Shown in pieces: positions 19,423 to 28,004 of a stretch of DNA of 64,000 nt. This DNA comes from Roseibium album. Its GTDB lineage: Bacteria > Pseudomonadota > Alphaproteobacteria > Rhizobiales > Stappiaceae. The position numbers and the translations under genes are program-made. The stretch's first letter is position 1. Every line of letters begins with the position of its first letter. Location of the stretch: NCBI RefSeq assembly GCF_001404515.1, contig NZ_CXWE01000004.1, positions 501,341 to 565,340 of the forward strand, read 5' to 3'. Below the pieces are notes generated by a model, which was not told where the DNA came from, did not search any database, and saw only the letters and a list, made by a program, of their open reading frames with translations.

Positions 19423-20364
19423 GTGTTCTCCACACCCGAATATCGATTGGTTTCCATCGGTGCGGTTCACTACGATACGATTGCGCATGCGGTCACCAAA
19501 ATTCATCGTGAGACATCGACCCCTGCCCGCTTCAGCGCCAGACCGGGCGGCGTTGCCACCAACATCGCCCGCGCCGTTTCACAGCTTGGTGTTGAAACGA
19601 CTTTGATCGGAGCAGTCGGTGGAGACGGTGCTGCTCATTTGCTTGAAGATCAACTGACACGGGAAGGACTTCGCCTGAACCTGGTGCAGCGCCTGGATCA
19701 TTCGACAGGACAATATCTCGCATTCCATGACCCTGGCGGAGAACTTGCCGCGGCCTGCGTCGACGATCGTGTCTTGTCCGAAGCACCGGACAATCTGTTC
19801 GACACTCTCCTGGACAAGGAAACAAAGGTTTCAAACGAAAAGACCCTTTGGTTTCTTGACGCGAACTTGCCCGAAGCGATGCTGCAGCACACCATCGAAC
19901 GTATCGGCGGCCAGTTTGTCATCGCCAATGCCGTCTCGGACGCCAAGGCACCGCGTCTCAGACCTGTTCTGAAGGGTCTCGATTGCCTCACGCTCAACAA
20001 AAGCGAAGCAGCATCTCTCCTTAACAGGCCTACCGAGACACCCGCCGAAGCGTTGGCGCAGGCATTGATCGACAGCGGCCTGAAGTCGTTCATCCTGACC
20101 GACGGTGGCGGCGAACTGCGGGTATTTTCCGGCGAAACGCTGCGCAGCTTCGCTCCTCATACAGCCGAAATCGTGGATGTAACCGGCGCAGGCGATGCCT
20201 TGACCGCCGGAATGATCGCAGCACTGGCAAGAGGGTATGACCTCCTCGATGCGACGCGCTTCGGATTGTCGGCAGCAGCGCTGACCCTGAGGTCTACCGG
20301 TGCGCTTGCCGGCGATTTGTCCTGGCAAAATCTCGAGATTTTTGACCAGTCGGACAAATTGTAG
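19423..20364 (+). CDS. psuK: Pseudouridine kinase (PfkB family)
   Basis: A ribokinase-fold sugar kinase, probably phosphorylating pseudouridine to pseudouridine 5'-phosphate. The PfkB features are a Gly-rich substrate motif (RPGGVATNIARAVSQLG), ATP-site residues (LNKSEAASLL, FILTDGGG) and the catalytic DVTGAGDALTAGM. The assignment to PsuK rests on the immediate downstream psuG. I prefer the GTG at 19423, giving 313 residues, the length of E. coli PsuK. The frame is open to 19279 upstream (48 more codons), but that extension is Arg-rich and unlike the family. 60 bp separate it from psuG, so they form an operon. Confidence 0.85.
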   Translation: MFSTPEYRLVSIGAVHYDTIAHAVTKIHRETSTPARFSARPGGVATNIARAVSQLGVETTLIGAVGGDGAAHLLEDQLTREGLRLNLVQRLDHSTGQYLAFHDPGGELAAACVDDRVLSEAPDNLFDTLLDKETKVSNEKTLWFLDANLPEAMLQHTIERIGGQFVIANAVSDAKAPRLRPVLKGLDCLTLNKSEAASLLNRPTETPAEALAQALIDSGLKSFILTDGGGELRVFSGETLRSFAPHTAEIVDVTGAGDALTAGMIAALARGYDLLDATRFGLSAAALTLRSTGALAGDLSWQNLEIFDQSDKL

Positions 20365-20424
20365 CCTTGGCGCAACGCCACGATCTACCTATAAGGCGCT
20401 CAACTCACGTCCCAACAATTTTGG

Positions 20425-21390
20425 ATGGGACAGCCTCAACAACAAAGGCCTCACAACGTGACCCAACCTTCCAACGCCGCCGCCGTCCAAACGTTGATTG
20501 TCTATAGCGAAGAAGCCAGCGAGGCCCTTGCATCGGCCAAACCCGTTGTTGCGCTGGAATCGACAATCATCACCCACGGCATGCCGTTTCCCCGCAACGT
20601 CGAAACCGCGCGGCAGGTTGAGGCCGATATTCGCGCGGAAGGCGCCGTACCCGCGACAATCGCCATCATGGACGGCAAGCTTCACGTTGGCCTGAGTGAT
20701 GCGGATCTCGACCGTCTCGCACAGGCGGAAGACGTCATGAAGTGTTCACGGGCAGACATGACTTTTGCTTTGGCGACAGGCCGTTTTGGCGCTACGACCG
20801 TTGCAGCCACGATGATGGCCGCGCACCTCGCCGGCGTAAAGGTTTTTGCAACCGGCGGCATCGGCGGCGTTCACAAGGGCGCCGAAGAGACCTTTGATGT
20901 TTCTGCCGATCTCGACGAACTTGCACGGACGCCTGTTTGCGTTGTCAGTGCAGGAGCAAAAGCGCTGCTCGACATTCCGAAAACACTCGAGGTACTGGAG
21001 ACCAAGGGCGTTCCTGTGATCGCCTATGGAACAGAAGAGCTTCCGGCTTTCTGGTCACGCGACAGTGGACTTGTCGCTCCCTATTCACTGAACTCGGCAA
21101 GTGAAATCGGCCGGCTTTTGAATACGCGCGCCAAATTCACTGATCACGGCGGCGTGCTCATAGCCAATCCGGTCCCAGAAGCTGACGAGATCCCGCGCGA
21201 TGAAATGTCCGGGTACATTGATGCAGCAATCAAAAAGGCCGAAAGAGAAAAAATCAGGGGCAAGGACGTCACTCCCTTTGTCCTCGGTGCAATTCTTGAG
21301 CTGACCGATGGCAGGAGCCTCGACACCAACATCGCCCTGGTGCGCAACAACGCGCGGCTGGCGGCAAAGATCGCTGCCAAACTTGGTTGA
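20425..21390 (+). CDS. psuG: Pseudouridine-5'-phosphate glycosidase
   Basis: A 321-residue member of the PsuG/IndA family, which reversibly splits the C-glycosidic bond of pseudouridine 5'-phosphate to uracil and ribose 5-phosphate. Diagnostic segments are VALESTIITHGMPFPRN (catalytic Glu and metal-site region), KCSRADMTFALATG with the catalytic Lys/Asp area, GATTVAATMMAA and VFATGGIGGVHKGAE. The family core starts at about residue 22, so the true start may be GTG at 20458 or similar. It completes the psuK-psuG pathway for recycling RNA-derived pseudouridine. Confidence 0.95.
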   Translation: MGQPQQQRPHNVTQPSNAAAVQTLIVYSEEASEALASAKPVVALESTIITHGMPFPRNVETARQVEADIRAEGAVPATIAIMDGKLHVGLSDADLDRLAQAEDVMKCSRADMTFALATGRFGATTVAATMMAAHLAGVKVFATGGIGGVHKGAEETFDVSADLDELARTPVCVVSAGAKALLDIPKTLEVLETKGVPVIAYGTEELPAFWSRDSGLVAPYSLNSASEIGRLLNTRAKFTDHGGVLIANPVPEADEIPRDEMSGYIDAAIKKAEREKIRGKDVTPFVLGAILELTDGRSLDTNIALVRNNARLAAKIAAKLG

Positions 21391-21669
21391 AATCCAACCC
21401 GGTTTCACAATCGGAGCAGCAGAGACACCTGATCCCTTTTGACAATCCCGGTCGTTCGATATGACGCCGTCGCAATTGTCGCCTGTGGGTTGTGTGCGCG
21501 CAGATTGTGACCGGCGGCAAAATTCCTGGCAACCGACGCTAAGCCGTTGACAGAGCGGCGTTAGCCTGCCCTTACTTGCAGCATATGATTGTCAACGGGA
21601 CGGCAGGGCGAACCTCAGGGAATGTGCCCTCACCATTTGTAAAAGCCGTTTCGCACAGGAGGCTCGAAA

Positions 21670-22875
21670 ATGACTGACGCGTCAACACCGGAAACCACCG
21701 GAACGGCAGCAACGCCGGCGGGAAGCTTCTCGCCGCTTCAGTATCTCGATCGCGCATTGTCGACACTGCGCGATATTGGAATTACGCCGGAATCTGAAGC
21801 GGACGCACCTATCAACGCGCTTCTTGAACAGATTTCGGAGCTGTCTCCCGACAAGGTGCTGGTCATCTCGCGCACGCTCAGCCAGGCTTCCAATTTCAAC
21901 GAGGTTGTCCGCACGCAGGTCCAGCAGATGGATATCGGTGAGCGATACGAGGAAATCACCAACGCCTTCAATTCCATCAGGGACGACGCCAAGTCGCTGG
22001 TGGATCAGCTGGCAGACGGCAAGATCTCCTTCACGGAAAACCTGTCGAACAAATGGCGCGACATGCGCCGGGGCACCATCTCTGACCGGTTTCAGGATAT
22101 TCGCGGGACGTACAAGGAAGTCGCCCTTGCGACCAAGGACCAGATCGAGCGCGAGCAGACAATCCTGGACTCTTATCGCGACTTTCGCGGCGCCCTGAAA
22201 CAGGCCGAGGTGACAGCACTGGAGTTGCTGAACATGGCAACCGAAAAGCTGAATGGCAAAAAACTCGCGCTGGAAGCCGCCTCCAAGGAAGTGGAAGGCT
22301 ATGCCGGTGACGATCCGGCGCAAAAGGCACGGCTGGAGCTCACCCGCGACGAACGCATGCGCGAGATGCAAGACGAGGAGAAACGCTATCAGATTGCCAA
22401 GGACCTATCCGACAACCTGACCATAGGCTACAACACCTCGGAAGTGATCATGGCGCGTCTTGTGCAGACCACCAACGCCAAGGAACGTGTTTACGCGCAG
22501 TCCGTCAGTTTCTTTTCGACAAACGAATCCGTCCTGACAGCTCTCAACGCGTCCTTTACGGGATTGCAGGGCCTGCACGAGTCCACCGAAACCTTGAATG
22601 CCATGAAGGAAGGTATCAACAAGAGCCTCGAAACTCTGGCTGAAATCGGCGACGCCGTGCAAAAAGAAGCCCTTAAGGCAGGCTATGGCCCGACCGTCGC
22701 CGCAGCATCAGTGAAAAAACTGGTCGATTCCGTGGTGAATTTCCAGGTCCAGTCCCGCGAGATCATTTCCGAAATGCGGGACATGTCGACCAAGAATTCC
22801 GAGGAAATTCGCAACGCGGTCGAAGAAGGCAAGCGCCGGCTGGCAAAACTGACTGCACAGGGTCAGGGTCTCTGA
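21670..22875 (+). CDS. Coiled-coil cytosolic protein, first gene of an uncharacterised three-gene set
   Basis: 401 residues, acidic, no signal peptide or membrane span. Residues ~100-400 are heptad-rich helices (RYEEITNAFNSIRDDAKSLVDQL, TRDERMREMQDEEKRY), suggesting a long coiled coil. The overall pattern recalls TelA-like helical proteins only loosely. A good RBS (AGGAGG) precedes the ATG. The next gene begins 63 bp after the stop, with a GC-rich hairpin (22892-22914) in the gap. It probably works with the membrane-anchored and Gly-rich coiled-coil proteins encoded next. Function unknown. Confidence 0.8.
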   Translation: MTDASTPETTGTAATPAGSFSPLQYLDRALSTLRDIGITPESEADAPINALLEQISELSPDKVLVISRTLSQASNFNEVVRTQVQQMDIGERYEEITNAFNSIRDDAKSLVDQLADGKISFTENLSNKWRDMRRGTISDRFQDIRGTYKEVALATKDQIEREQTILDSYRDFRGALKQAEVTALELLNMATEKLNGKKLALEAASKEVEGYAGDDPAQKARLELTRDERMREMQDEEKRYQIAKDLSDNLTIGYNTSEVIMARLVQTTNAKERVYAQSVSFFSTNESVLTALNASFTGLQGLHESTETLNAMKEGINKSLETLAEIGDAVQKEALKAGYGPTVAAASVKKLVDSVVNFQVQSREIISEMRDMSTKNSEEIRNAVEEGKRRLAKLTAQGQGL

Positions 22876-22938
22876 TCACGAAAGACTTTATCGGGCCGGC
22901 AAGAGGTCGGCCCGACCGATGCAAGAAGACAGGTATTG

Positions 22939-23874
22939 ATGGCAAGCAGGACTGACAAATCCGACGCGCCTCTCGACGATCTGATGATGGTGATGGACGT
23001 GGTGGATACGCTGCGTCACGAAGAAGGCCAGGTTGCGCGGGAGCTGAAGACGGATGAGCGTGACGCCGCGATGGTTGAACGGCTGCGTCATGTGTATGCC
23101 TCGCAAGGTATCGAGGTCCCCGAGCACATCCTGAAAGCCGGTGTCGAGGACCTCAAGCGCGATCGCTTTGTCTATTCGCCGCCCAAGACCGGATTTCAGC
23201 GCACGCTGGCGATGATCTACATTTCCAGAGGGACCTGGTCCAAGTGGCTTGCGGCGGCCGCCGCCGTGCTTTTTGTGGTTATCGCCGCCTGGTATTTCCT
23301 CGTCATAATGCCACAGCAACGCGCCGAAGCGGAGCTGACCGCGCGGCTTGAAGCTCTTCCTGCGACGTTCACCGAACTCGTGGAGCGCGTCGAGACGCTG
23401 ACCGAAAATACCGAGGTTGAAGCCGAGGCAAACTCGCTTGCTGCAGATGGCCGCCTTGCGCTGGAGGACGGCAAAAACGAAGCGGCCTTCAAGGCGGAAG
23501 CGGATCTGCGCCAACTCGCCGGGCGGCTTCAACAGGTGTTTGAGGTCCAGATCGTCTCGCGCGAGGGTGAACCGACCGGCCTCACACGTATACCGGAAGC
23601 CAATCCGAACAGCGAGAATTTCTACATTGTCGTGGAAGCCATCGATCCGGACGGAAATGTTCTCAAGCAGACGATCCAGTCTGAAGAAACGGGCAAGTCC
23701 GAATCCGTTGACAAATGGGGGCAACGGGTATCGGAGGCGATCTATGACGCTGTACGGCGCGACAAGATCGAAGACGGCATCGTTCAAAAGGGAGTTCTCG
23801 GTCAAAAACGGCGTGGCGAACTCGATGTCAAATGGCGCAGCGGTGTTCAGGGCGGAGCGATTACGACATGGTAG
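22939..23874 (+). CDS. Single-pass membrane protein, DUF6384-like
   Basis: 311 residues. The N-terminal ~95 cytosolic residues are helical and charged (LDDLMMVMDVVDTLRHEEGQ, RLRHVYASQGIEVPEHILKAGVEDLKRDRFVY). One transmembrane helix lies at ~98-117 (WLAAAAAVLFVVIAAWYFLV), followed by a ~195-residue extracytoplasmic domain. I recall this N-terminus as the DUF6384 family, from memory. The second ATG (22939) is used rather than TTG 22936. It is the middle gene of a co-directional trio. Function unknown; an envelope-anchored scaffold is a guess. Confidence 0.8.
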   Translation: MASRTDKSDAPLDDLMMVMDVVDTLRHEEGQVARELKTDERDAAMVERLRHVYASQGIEVPEHILKAGVEDLKRDRFVYSPPKTGFQRTLAMIYISRGTWSKWLAAAAAVLFVVIAAWYFLVIMPQQRAEAELTARLEALPATFTELVERVETLTENTEVEAEANSLAADGRLALEDGKNEAAFKAEADLRQLAGRLQQVFEVQIVSREGEPTGLTRIPEANPNSENFYIVVEAIDPDGNVLKQTIQSEETGKSESVDKWGQRVSEAIYDAVRRDKIEDGIVQKGVLGQKRRGELDVKWRSGVQGGAITTW

Positions 23875-23911
23875 CGCAGGTTAAGCCGTCATTCTCGCCG
23901 GAGGACATCTC

Positions 23912-25366
23912 ATGTTGACGGGACGGCAAACACTCGGAACGATTGAGCAGTCCATGGCAGATCTCCGCCGGGAAGAAGCAGAGCTGAGCAAGCGCATCGA
24001 ACGTTCGACGCGTTCGGTGACGGACCTGCAGGAACGGCAAAGCGAGGCTTATCGCGACCTCGCCCGATTTCGTCTGGACACTGATGCGGCCGGAACACTT
24101 AACACGCGCCTCGACAGTGCTGCTCGTGAGGCAAGACGCCTGCTCGACAAGCGCAGCGACGATTACAAGGTTCTGAGCGAACAGCTTCGCCAGTCTGAAT
24201 CCGAACGGAACCAGAAGCACAAGCAGCGCCAGGAGCTGGACACGTCGCGCGACACGGCAGAAAACCAGATGGATGACCTGATGGAAACGGTCGACGGTCG
24301 CCTGGAAAACGACAGCGCTTACCTGGCTCAGCGCGAAACCGCAGAACAGGCAAATGCGACCGCCGAGGCTGCGGCTGAAAAAGCGCGTACCGCCCAGCAG
24401 GACCAGGAACAGAAGGGCAAAGCCTATGATGCCGATCCGCTATTTGTCTATCTGTGGCAGCGTGGTTACGGGACGCCTGACTACAATTACAGGGGACTGA
24501 CCAGGTCACTTGACCGTTGGGTTGCCGGACTGATCCGCTATGATGATGCACGGGCAAACTACGCCATGCTGACAGGCATTCCCGACCGCATGGCAAGACA
24601 TGCCGAACGTTGCGCCGAGATTGCCGCGCAGGAAGAAGAAAAGCTTGCCGAATTCAGTCGCAATGCCATGAATGATGCTGCGGGCACGGATCTCGTCGGA
24701 TCGATCGAAGGCTATAGTGACGAGATCGAGCAGATCGACACGGACCTTGAAAAACTTGACAGTCAGATTGAAACACTCGCTGGCGCACTCGCGGAATTCT
24801 CCAGCGGCGAGGATTCCGATTTTCAGAAGGCCGAGGGGTTTTTGTCGGAATCCCTGAAAGCCGACGATCTCAATGACCTGTGGCGAGCCGCAATGGACAC
24901 CCCCTCTCCGGAGGACGAAAAGATCGTCCAGCGCATAGAGGACTTCAGGGAGCGCGTCGAGCAGGTTGCCCGGGAAATCCGGCAGGACCGCGAACTGCAG
25001 CGTGACATCAGTCGCCGGAGAGCAGAACTCGCCGATGTCATCAAGCGCTTTCGATCGAAAGACTACGGTAGTTGGGAATCGACATTTTCCGATGACAAGC
25101 TCACGACGGTTCTGCTCGGCGAACTTGTCAAGGGCGCCATCACGGGCGCCGACTACTGGGCGCGAGCGGAACGATCTCATCGTCGCCGGAAACCGCGCGG
25201 CCGCAAGGTTGCCTTTCCCAATGGTTCCGGATTGCCGAAGTCCATGGGTGGTTTCGGACGCTCGGGTCGCCGGTCTTCGGGATCTGGTGGACAATTCGGC
25301 GGTGGAGGCTTCAAGGGAGGTGGCAGTTTTGGCGGCGGCGGCTTCAAAACGGGCGACCAGTTTTAG
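23912..25366 (+). CDS. Long coiled-coil protein with Gly-rich C-terminal tail
   Basis: 484 residues. Residues 1-170 and 215-385 are predicted coiled coils (RREEAELSKRIERSTRSVTDLQERQ, EIEQIDTDLEKLDSQIETLAGALAEF). Between them is a compact aromatic segment (DPLFVYLWQRGYGTPDYNYRG). The last ~60 residues switch to a basic, then Gly/Phe-rich tail (GGGGFKGGGSFGGGGF), typical of low-complexity flexible or phase-separating tails. No membrane span. RBS GGAGG precedes the ATG; 37 bp follow the DUF6384-like gene. Function unknown. Together with its two neighbours it looks like a structural assembly rather than an enzyme set. Confidence 0.8.
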   Translation: MLTGRQTLGTIEQSMADLRREEAELSKRIERSTRSVTDLQERQSEAYRDLARFRLDTDAAGTLNTRLDSAAREARRLLDKRSDDYKVLSEQLRQSESERNQKHKQRQELDTSRDTAENQMDDLMETVDGRLENDSAYLAQRETAEQANATAEAAAEKARTAQQDQEQKGKAYDADPLFVYLWQRGYGTPDYNYRGLTRSLDRWVAGLIRYDDARANYAMLTGIPDRMARHAERCAEIAAQEEEKLAEFSRNAMNDAAGTDLVGSIEGYSDEIEQIDTDLEKLDSQIETLAGALAEFSSGEDSDFQKAEGFLSESLKADDLNDLWRAAMDTPSPEDEKIVQRIEDFRERVEQVAREIRQDRELQRDISRRRAELADVIKRFRSKDYGSWESTFSDDKLTTVLLGELVKGAITGADYWARAERSHRRRKPRGRKVAFPNGSGLPKSMGGFGRSGRRSSGSGGQFGGGGFKGGGSFGGGGFKTGDQF

Positions 25367-25532
25367 TTGGAAATCTGCCCGGTCTTTGCCACAAGGTTTC
25401 GTTAGCACTCTTGTAGAAGACTTGAGACATGGGACAGGAAGAGATTCTGACTTGTTGTGTCTGAGGTTGGACCTGGACTAAAACACGGTAAATACCGGAC
25501 CTTTGAAACCCCTTTGGACTGTGGACCACCCG

Positions 25533-26027
25533 ATGCGACATACAGTAATCTTCAGCATTTGCGCCCTAACCCTTGCTGCATGCCAGTCCGGTTCGAACCG
25601 GTCGGCCTCTCTCGGTGATCAGCCGAGACTGGATGTTCCCGCAGGGGCCCAGAGCGTGAACATTGCGGCGGACCCGGTTACCGTTCGCAGTGCCCTGGTC
25701 TCCAGCGCAAAGGAAAGAGGAACGGTGGTGCTGCAGGATCAGCCCAACATGATTGTTCTGGAACGTCCGATGGCCGGCGAGAACCCCGCTCTGGATTCAG
25801 AATTCGGACCTTCCGACAACGGCGACAGGGTGATCCGTATCCGTGTGCGTTTCACCGGAAACCAGTGCCAGACCCTCGCGGTACAGGATCTTGCCGTAAT
25901 CAACAACGTGCGCACCGCGCTGGAACAGAGTTTCGTCCTGCCGGGCAATCCAAACACGATGCAAAGCCTTCAGGGCCTCAAGTCGAGAGCCGAACAGAGT
26001 AGTTCGTGCCCGCCTGTCGCTTCCTGA
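25533..26027 (+). CDS. Small outer-envelope lipoprotein
   Basis: 164 residues with a lipoprotein signal peptide: MRHTVIFSICALTLAAC, lipobox LAAC with Cys at position 17. The mature domain (~145 residues) is beta-rich with two further cysteines near its middle and end (NQCQTLAV, SSSCPPVA) that may form a disulfide. The ATG at 25533 is chosen because the signal peptide begins there. It lies 166 bp after the Gly-rich coiled-coil gene and 160 bp before the ThiF operon, so its operon membership is unclear. Function unknown. Confidence 0.75.
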   Translation: MRHTVIFSICALTLAACQSGSNRSASLGDQPRLDVPAGAQSVNIAADPVTVRSALVSSAKERGTVVLQDQPNMIVLERPMAGENPALDSEFGPSDNGDRVIRIRVRFTGNQCQTLAVQDLAVINNVRTALEQSFVLPGNPNTMQSLQGLKSRAEQSSSCPPVAS

Positions 26028-26187
26028 CAGTCCGGCTGAACACACGGCAGTTCTTGGCATCTTCATTGAATTTTCAGATCTTGCGGTCCATCTGACTGAA
26101 GGTGCAACTGGTCCGGTACGATGGTAACGGGATAACAGGCTTGCCTGAGCGTTTCGCGACGTACAGGGCAGCCATGAGAGATTGCTG

Positions 26188-27126
26188 ATGAGGCTGATCG
26201 CCAAAGCTGTCAGTAAGGACTATCTCGATGTGTCGTTCCAGAGCGGCACCAATACCGTTGAAATCGTCGAACGTCCGGGCCGCTGGATGACCGCTGACCG
26301 TCTGGAGAAACTCCGGTCTGACCTGACCGGGATCGCAACGGCAACACTTGAAACCGGGGCACTCCACTACGGAGTGTTGTCAGGCAACCGGGAGCGCCTG
26401 GAAAATGCGATCGTAACGCTGGTAAGGCGAACCAGCGACGGCAAACCCGTTGCATTCAATGCACTTTCATTGATGGACTGCAATCTGTCAGCCTCAAGGT
26501 GCCGGATAATTCACCTTGGTCTGGTCATGATAGATCCGCAGGAACGTCAGAAGGGGCTTTCCTGGATCCTCTACGGACTGACGTGTCTCCTGCTCTTCAT
26601 ACGTGGTGGCTTGCGGCCGCTTTATGTCTCCAATGTCACGCAGGTCCCGGCAGTGGTCGGCATGGTTTGCGAGACGTTTTCCGAAGTGTGCCCAAGCCCA
26701 GAAGAACCGGAACCGAGTGACTTCCGAAAAATCCTGATTGCGCGCGAAATCATGCAGAACCATCGTCATGTGTTTGGCGTGGGCGCTGACGCGGATTTCG
26801 ACGAAAAGCGATTTGTCATTCGCAATGCCTATACCGGTGGATCTGACGACCTGAAAAAAACAATCGAACAAACCACCAGGCATCGTGACGAAAAATACAA
26901 CACCTGGTGTCGAAACGAACTCAACTACGATCGTGGAGACGATGTCTTGCAGATTGGTCTGATCGATCTGGCAGCAGCTCAGCGGTACGTAGCGCGCGCG
27001 GTTCCCAGAGGATCTTTGATGCAGCTGGCGGCGCTGGGCACTTTGGTATTTGCGCGGCGTGTATTTCTTCCCGCGGCGCACTGGTTCAATTCAGAAAAAG
27101 ACTACGGTCTACTGCGGGCACGATGA
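26188..27126 (+). CDS. GNAT-fold-like protein, first gene of ThiF/nitroreductase operon
   Basis: 312 residues. The central segment HLGLVMIDPQERQKGLSWILYG resembles the beta4-P-loop-alpha3 region (motif A) of GNAT acyltransferases, although the acyl-CoA loop RQKGLS is atypical. No other conserved motif is recognised. The ATG at 26188 has a weak GAGAG upstream. Its stop overlaps the ThiF start (ATGA, 27123-27126), so translation of the two is coupled. This suggests that it modifies or binds the same substrate as the ThiF protein. Family assignment is tentative. Confidence 0.6.
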   Translation: MRLIAKAVSKDYLDVSFQSGTNTVEIVERPGRWMTADRLEKLRSDLTGIATATLETGALHYGVLSGNRERLENAIVTLVRRTSDGKPVAFNALSLMDCNLSASRCRIIHLGLVMIDPQERQKGLSWILYGLTCLLLFIRGGLRPLYVSNVTQVPAVVGMVCETFSEVCPSPEEPEPSDFRKILIAREIMQNHRHVFGVGADADFDEKRFVIRNAYTGGSDDLKKTIEQTTRHRDEKYNTWCRNELNYDRGDDVLQIGLIDLAAAQRYVARAVPRGSLMQLAALGTLVFARRVFLPAAHWFNSEKDYGLLRAR

Positions 27127-28004
27127 CATTCACCTACTCGGAATTCACCACACGGAACATCGGATTTGTCACCGAAGCCGAACAGCAGATGTTGAAACAG
27201 GCCTGCGTATTCGTGTGCGGGACAGGCGGAATGGGTGGAGCTGCGATCCAGTCGATCATTCGGGCAGGTGTCGGTAACCTAATCCTCGCGGACCTTGACT
27301 CCTTCGAGACGTCAAACCTCAACCGCCAGGTCTTCGCCAATCTCGATCACCTGGACCGGGACAAGGCCGAAGCAACAAGGGCCCAGTGCCTCAACATCAA
27401 TCCCGATGCCAATATCGACGTCTACGACCAGACCTGGACTCAAAGCGCCACCGAGCTTGTCTCGAAGGCTGACGTGGTCATCAACGGTACCGATGATCTT
27501 GCAGCCACGCTCCTGCTCTATCGCACGTCACGAGAACTTGGCCGTGCCGTCATAGATGCTTACGCTTCCCCGCTTCCATCGATCTATGTAACCCGTCCCG
27601 GAAGACCGATGCCGGAGGAGCGTCTTGGTTATCCGACAATCGGAACCGACTGGAATGCGCTTACGAAAGACCAGTGCGATGCGTCATTCTTCGCTGAAGC
27701 CGTCTATGTCATGCTGAACTCTTCATCCAGGCACCATATCGATCTGGATCTTGCAGCCGATGTCGCTGCCGGCAGGCGAAGCCGGATGTCATTTGCACCC
27801 ATGGTGATCAGCACGGGGACACTGATGGCATATGAAACGCTGGGCCTGGTGCTTGGCAGGACGAGCAATACCGACGAGAACGGCTGGTTCCTCAACCCCT
27901 ATACGGCCAGAATCGAACGTCCGCTCCCTCGCCTCCTGTCCGGAATGTTGAGGCCGTTCGTGCGGCGAAAGCTGACGGGCATGGTTGAGGCAGCCGATGG
28001 GTGA
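27123..28004 (+). CDS. ThiF/E1-like adenylyltransferase
   Basis: 293 residues with the MoeB/ThiF/E1 nucleotide-binding core: GTGGMGG (33-39), acidic LADLDSFETSNLNRQ (Asp57, Asp59, Asn65, Arg68, Gln69), Lys81, and VVINGTDD (118-125). These residues bind ATP and Mg and adenylate a C-terminal glycine carboxylate in the known families. A cysteine at 185 (KDQCDAS) lies where ThiF/MoeB have their reactive Cys, but the structural zinc CxxC pairs are absent. No ThiS/MoaD/ubiquitin-like partner is encoded nearby. It overlaps the genes before (4 bp) and after (8 bp). I recall that mycobacterial Rv1355c-type proteins fuse a ThiF domain to an Acg nitroreductase; the same two domains are separate genes here. 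Confidence 0.85.
   Translation: MTFTYSEFTTRNIGFVTEAEQQMLKQACVFVCGTGGMGGAAIQSIIRAGVGNLILADLDSFETSNLNRQVFANLDHLDRDKAEATRAQCLNINPDANIDVYDQTWTQSATELVSKADVVINGTDDLAATLLLYRTSRELGRAVIDAYASPLPSIYVTRPGRPMPEERLGYPTIGTDWNALTKDQCDASFFAEAVYVMLNSSSRHHIDLDLAADVAAGRRSRMSFAPMVISTGTLMAYETLGLVLGRTSNTDENGWFLNPYTARIERPLPRLLSGMLRPFVRRKLTGMVEAADG

Noticed and set aside
22892-22914. CGGGCCG/CGGCCCG hairpin as a terminator
   Set aside because: It has no U-tract and lies inside a co-directional operon, so it is more likely a processing or pause hairpin.
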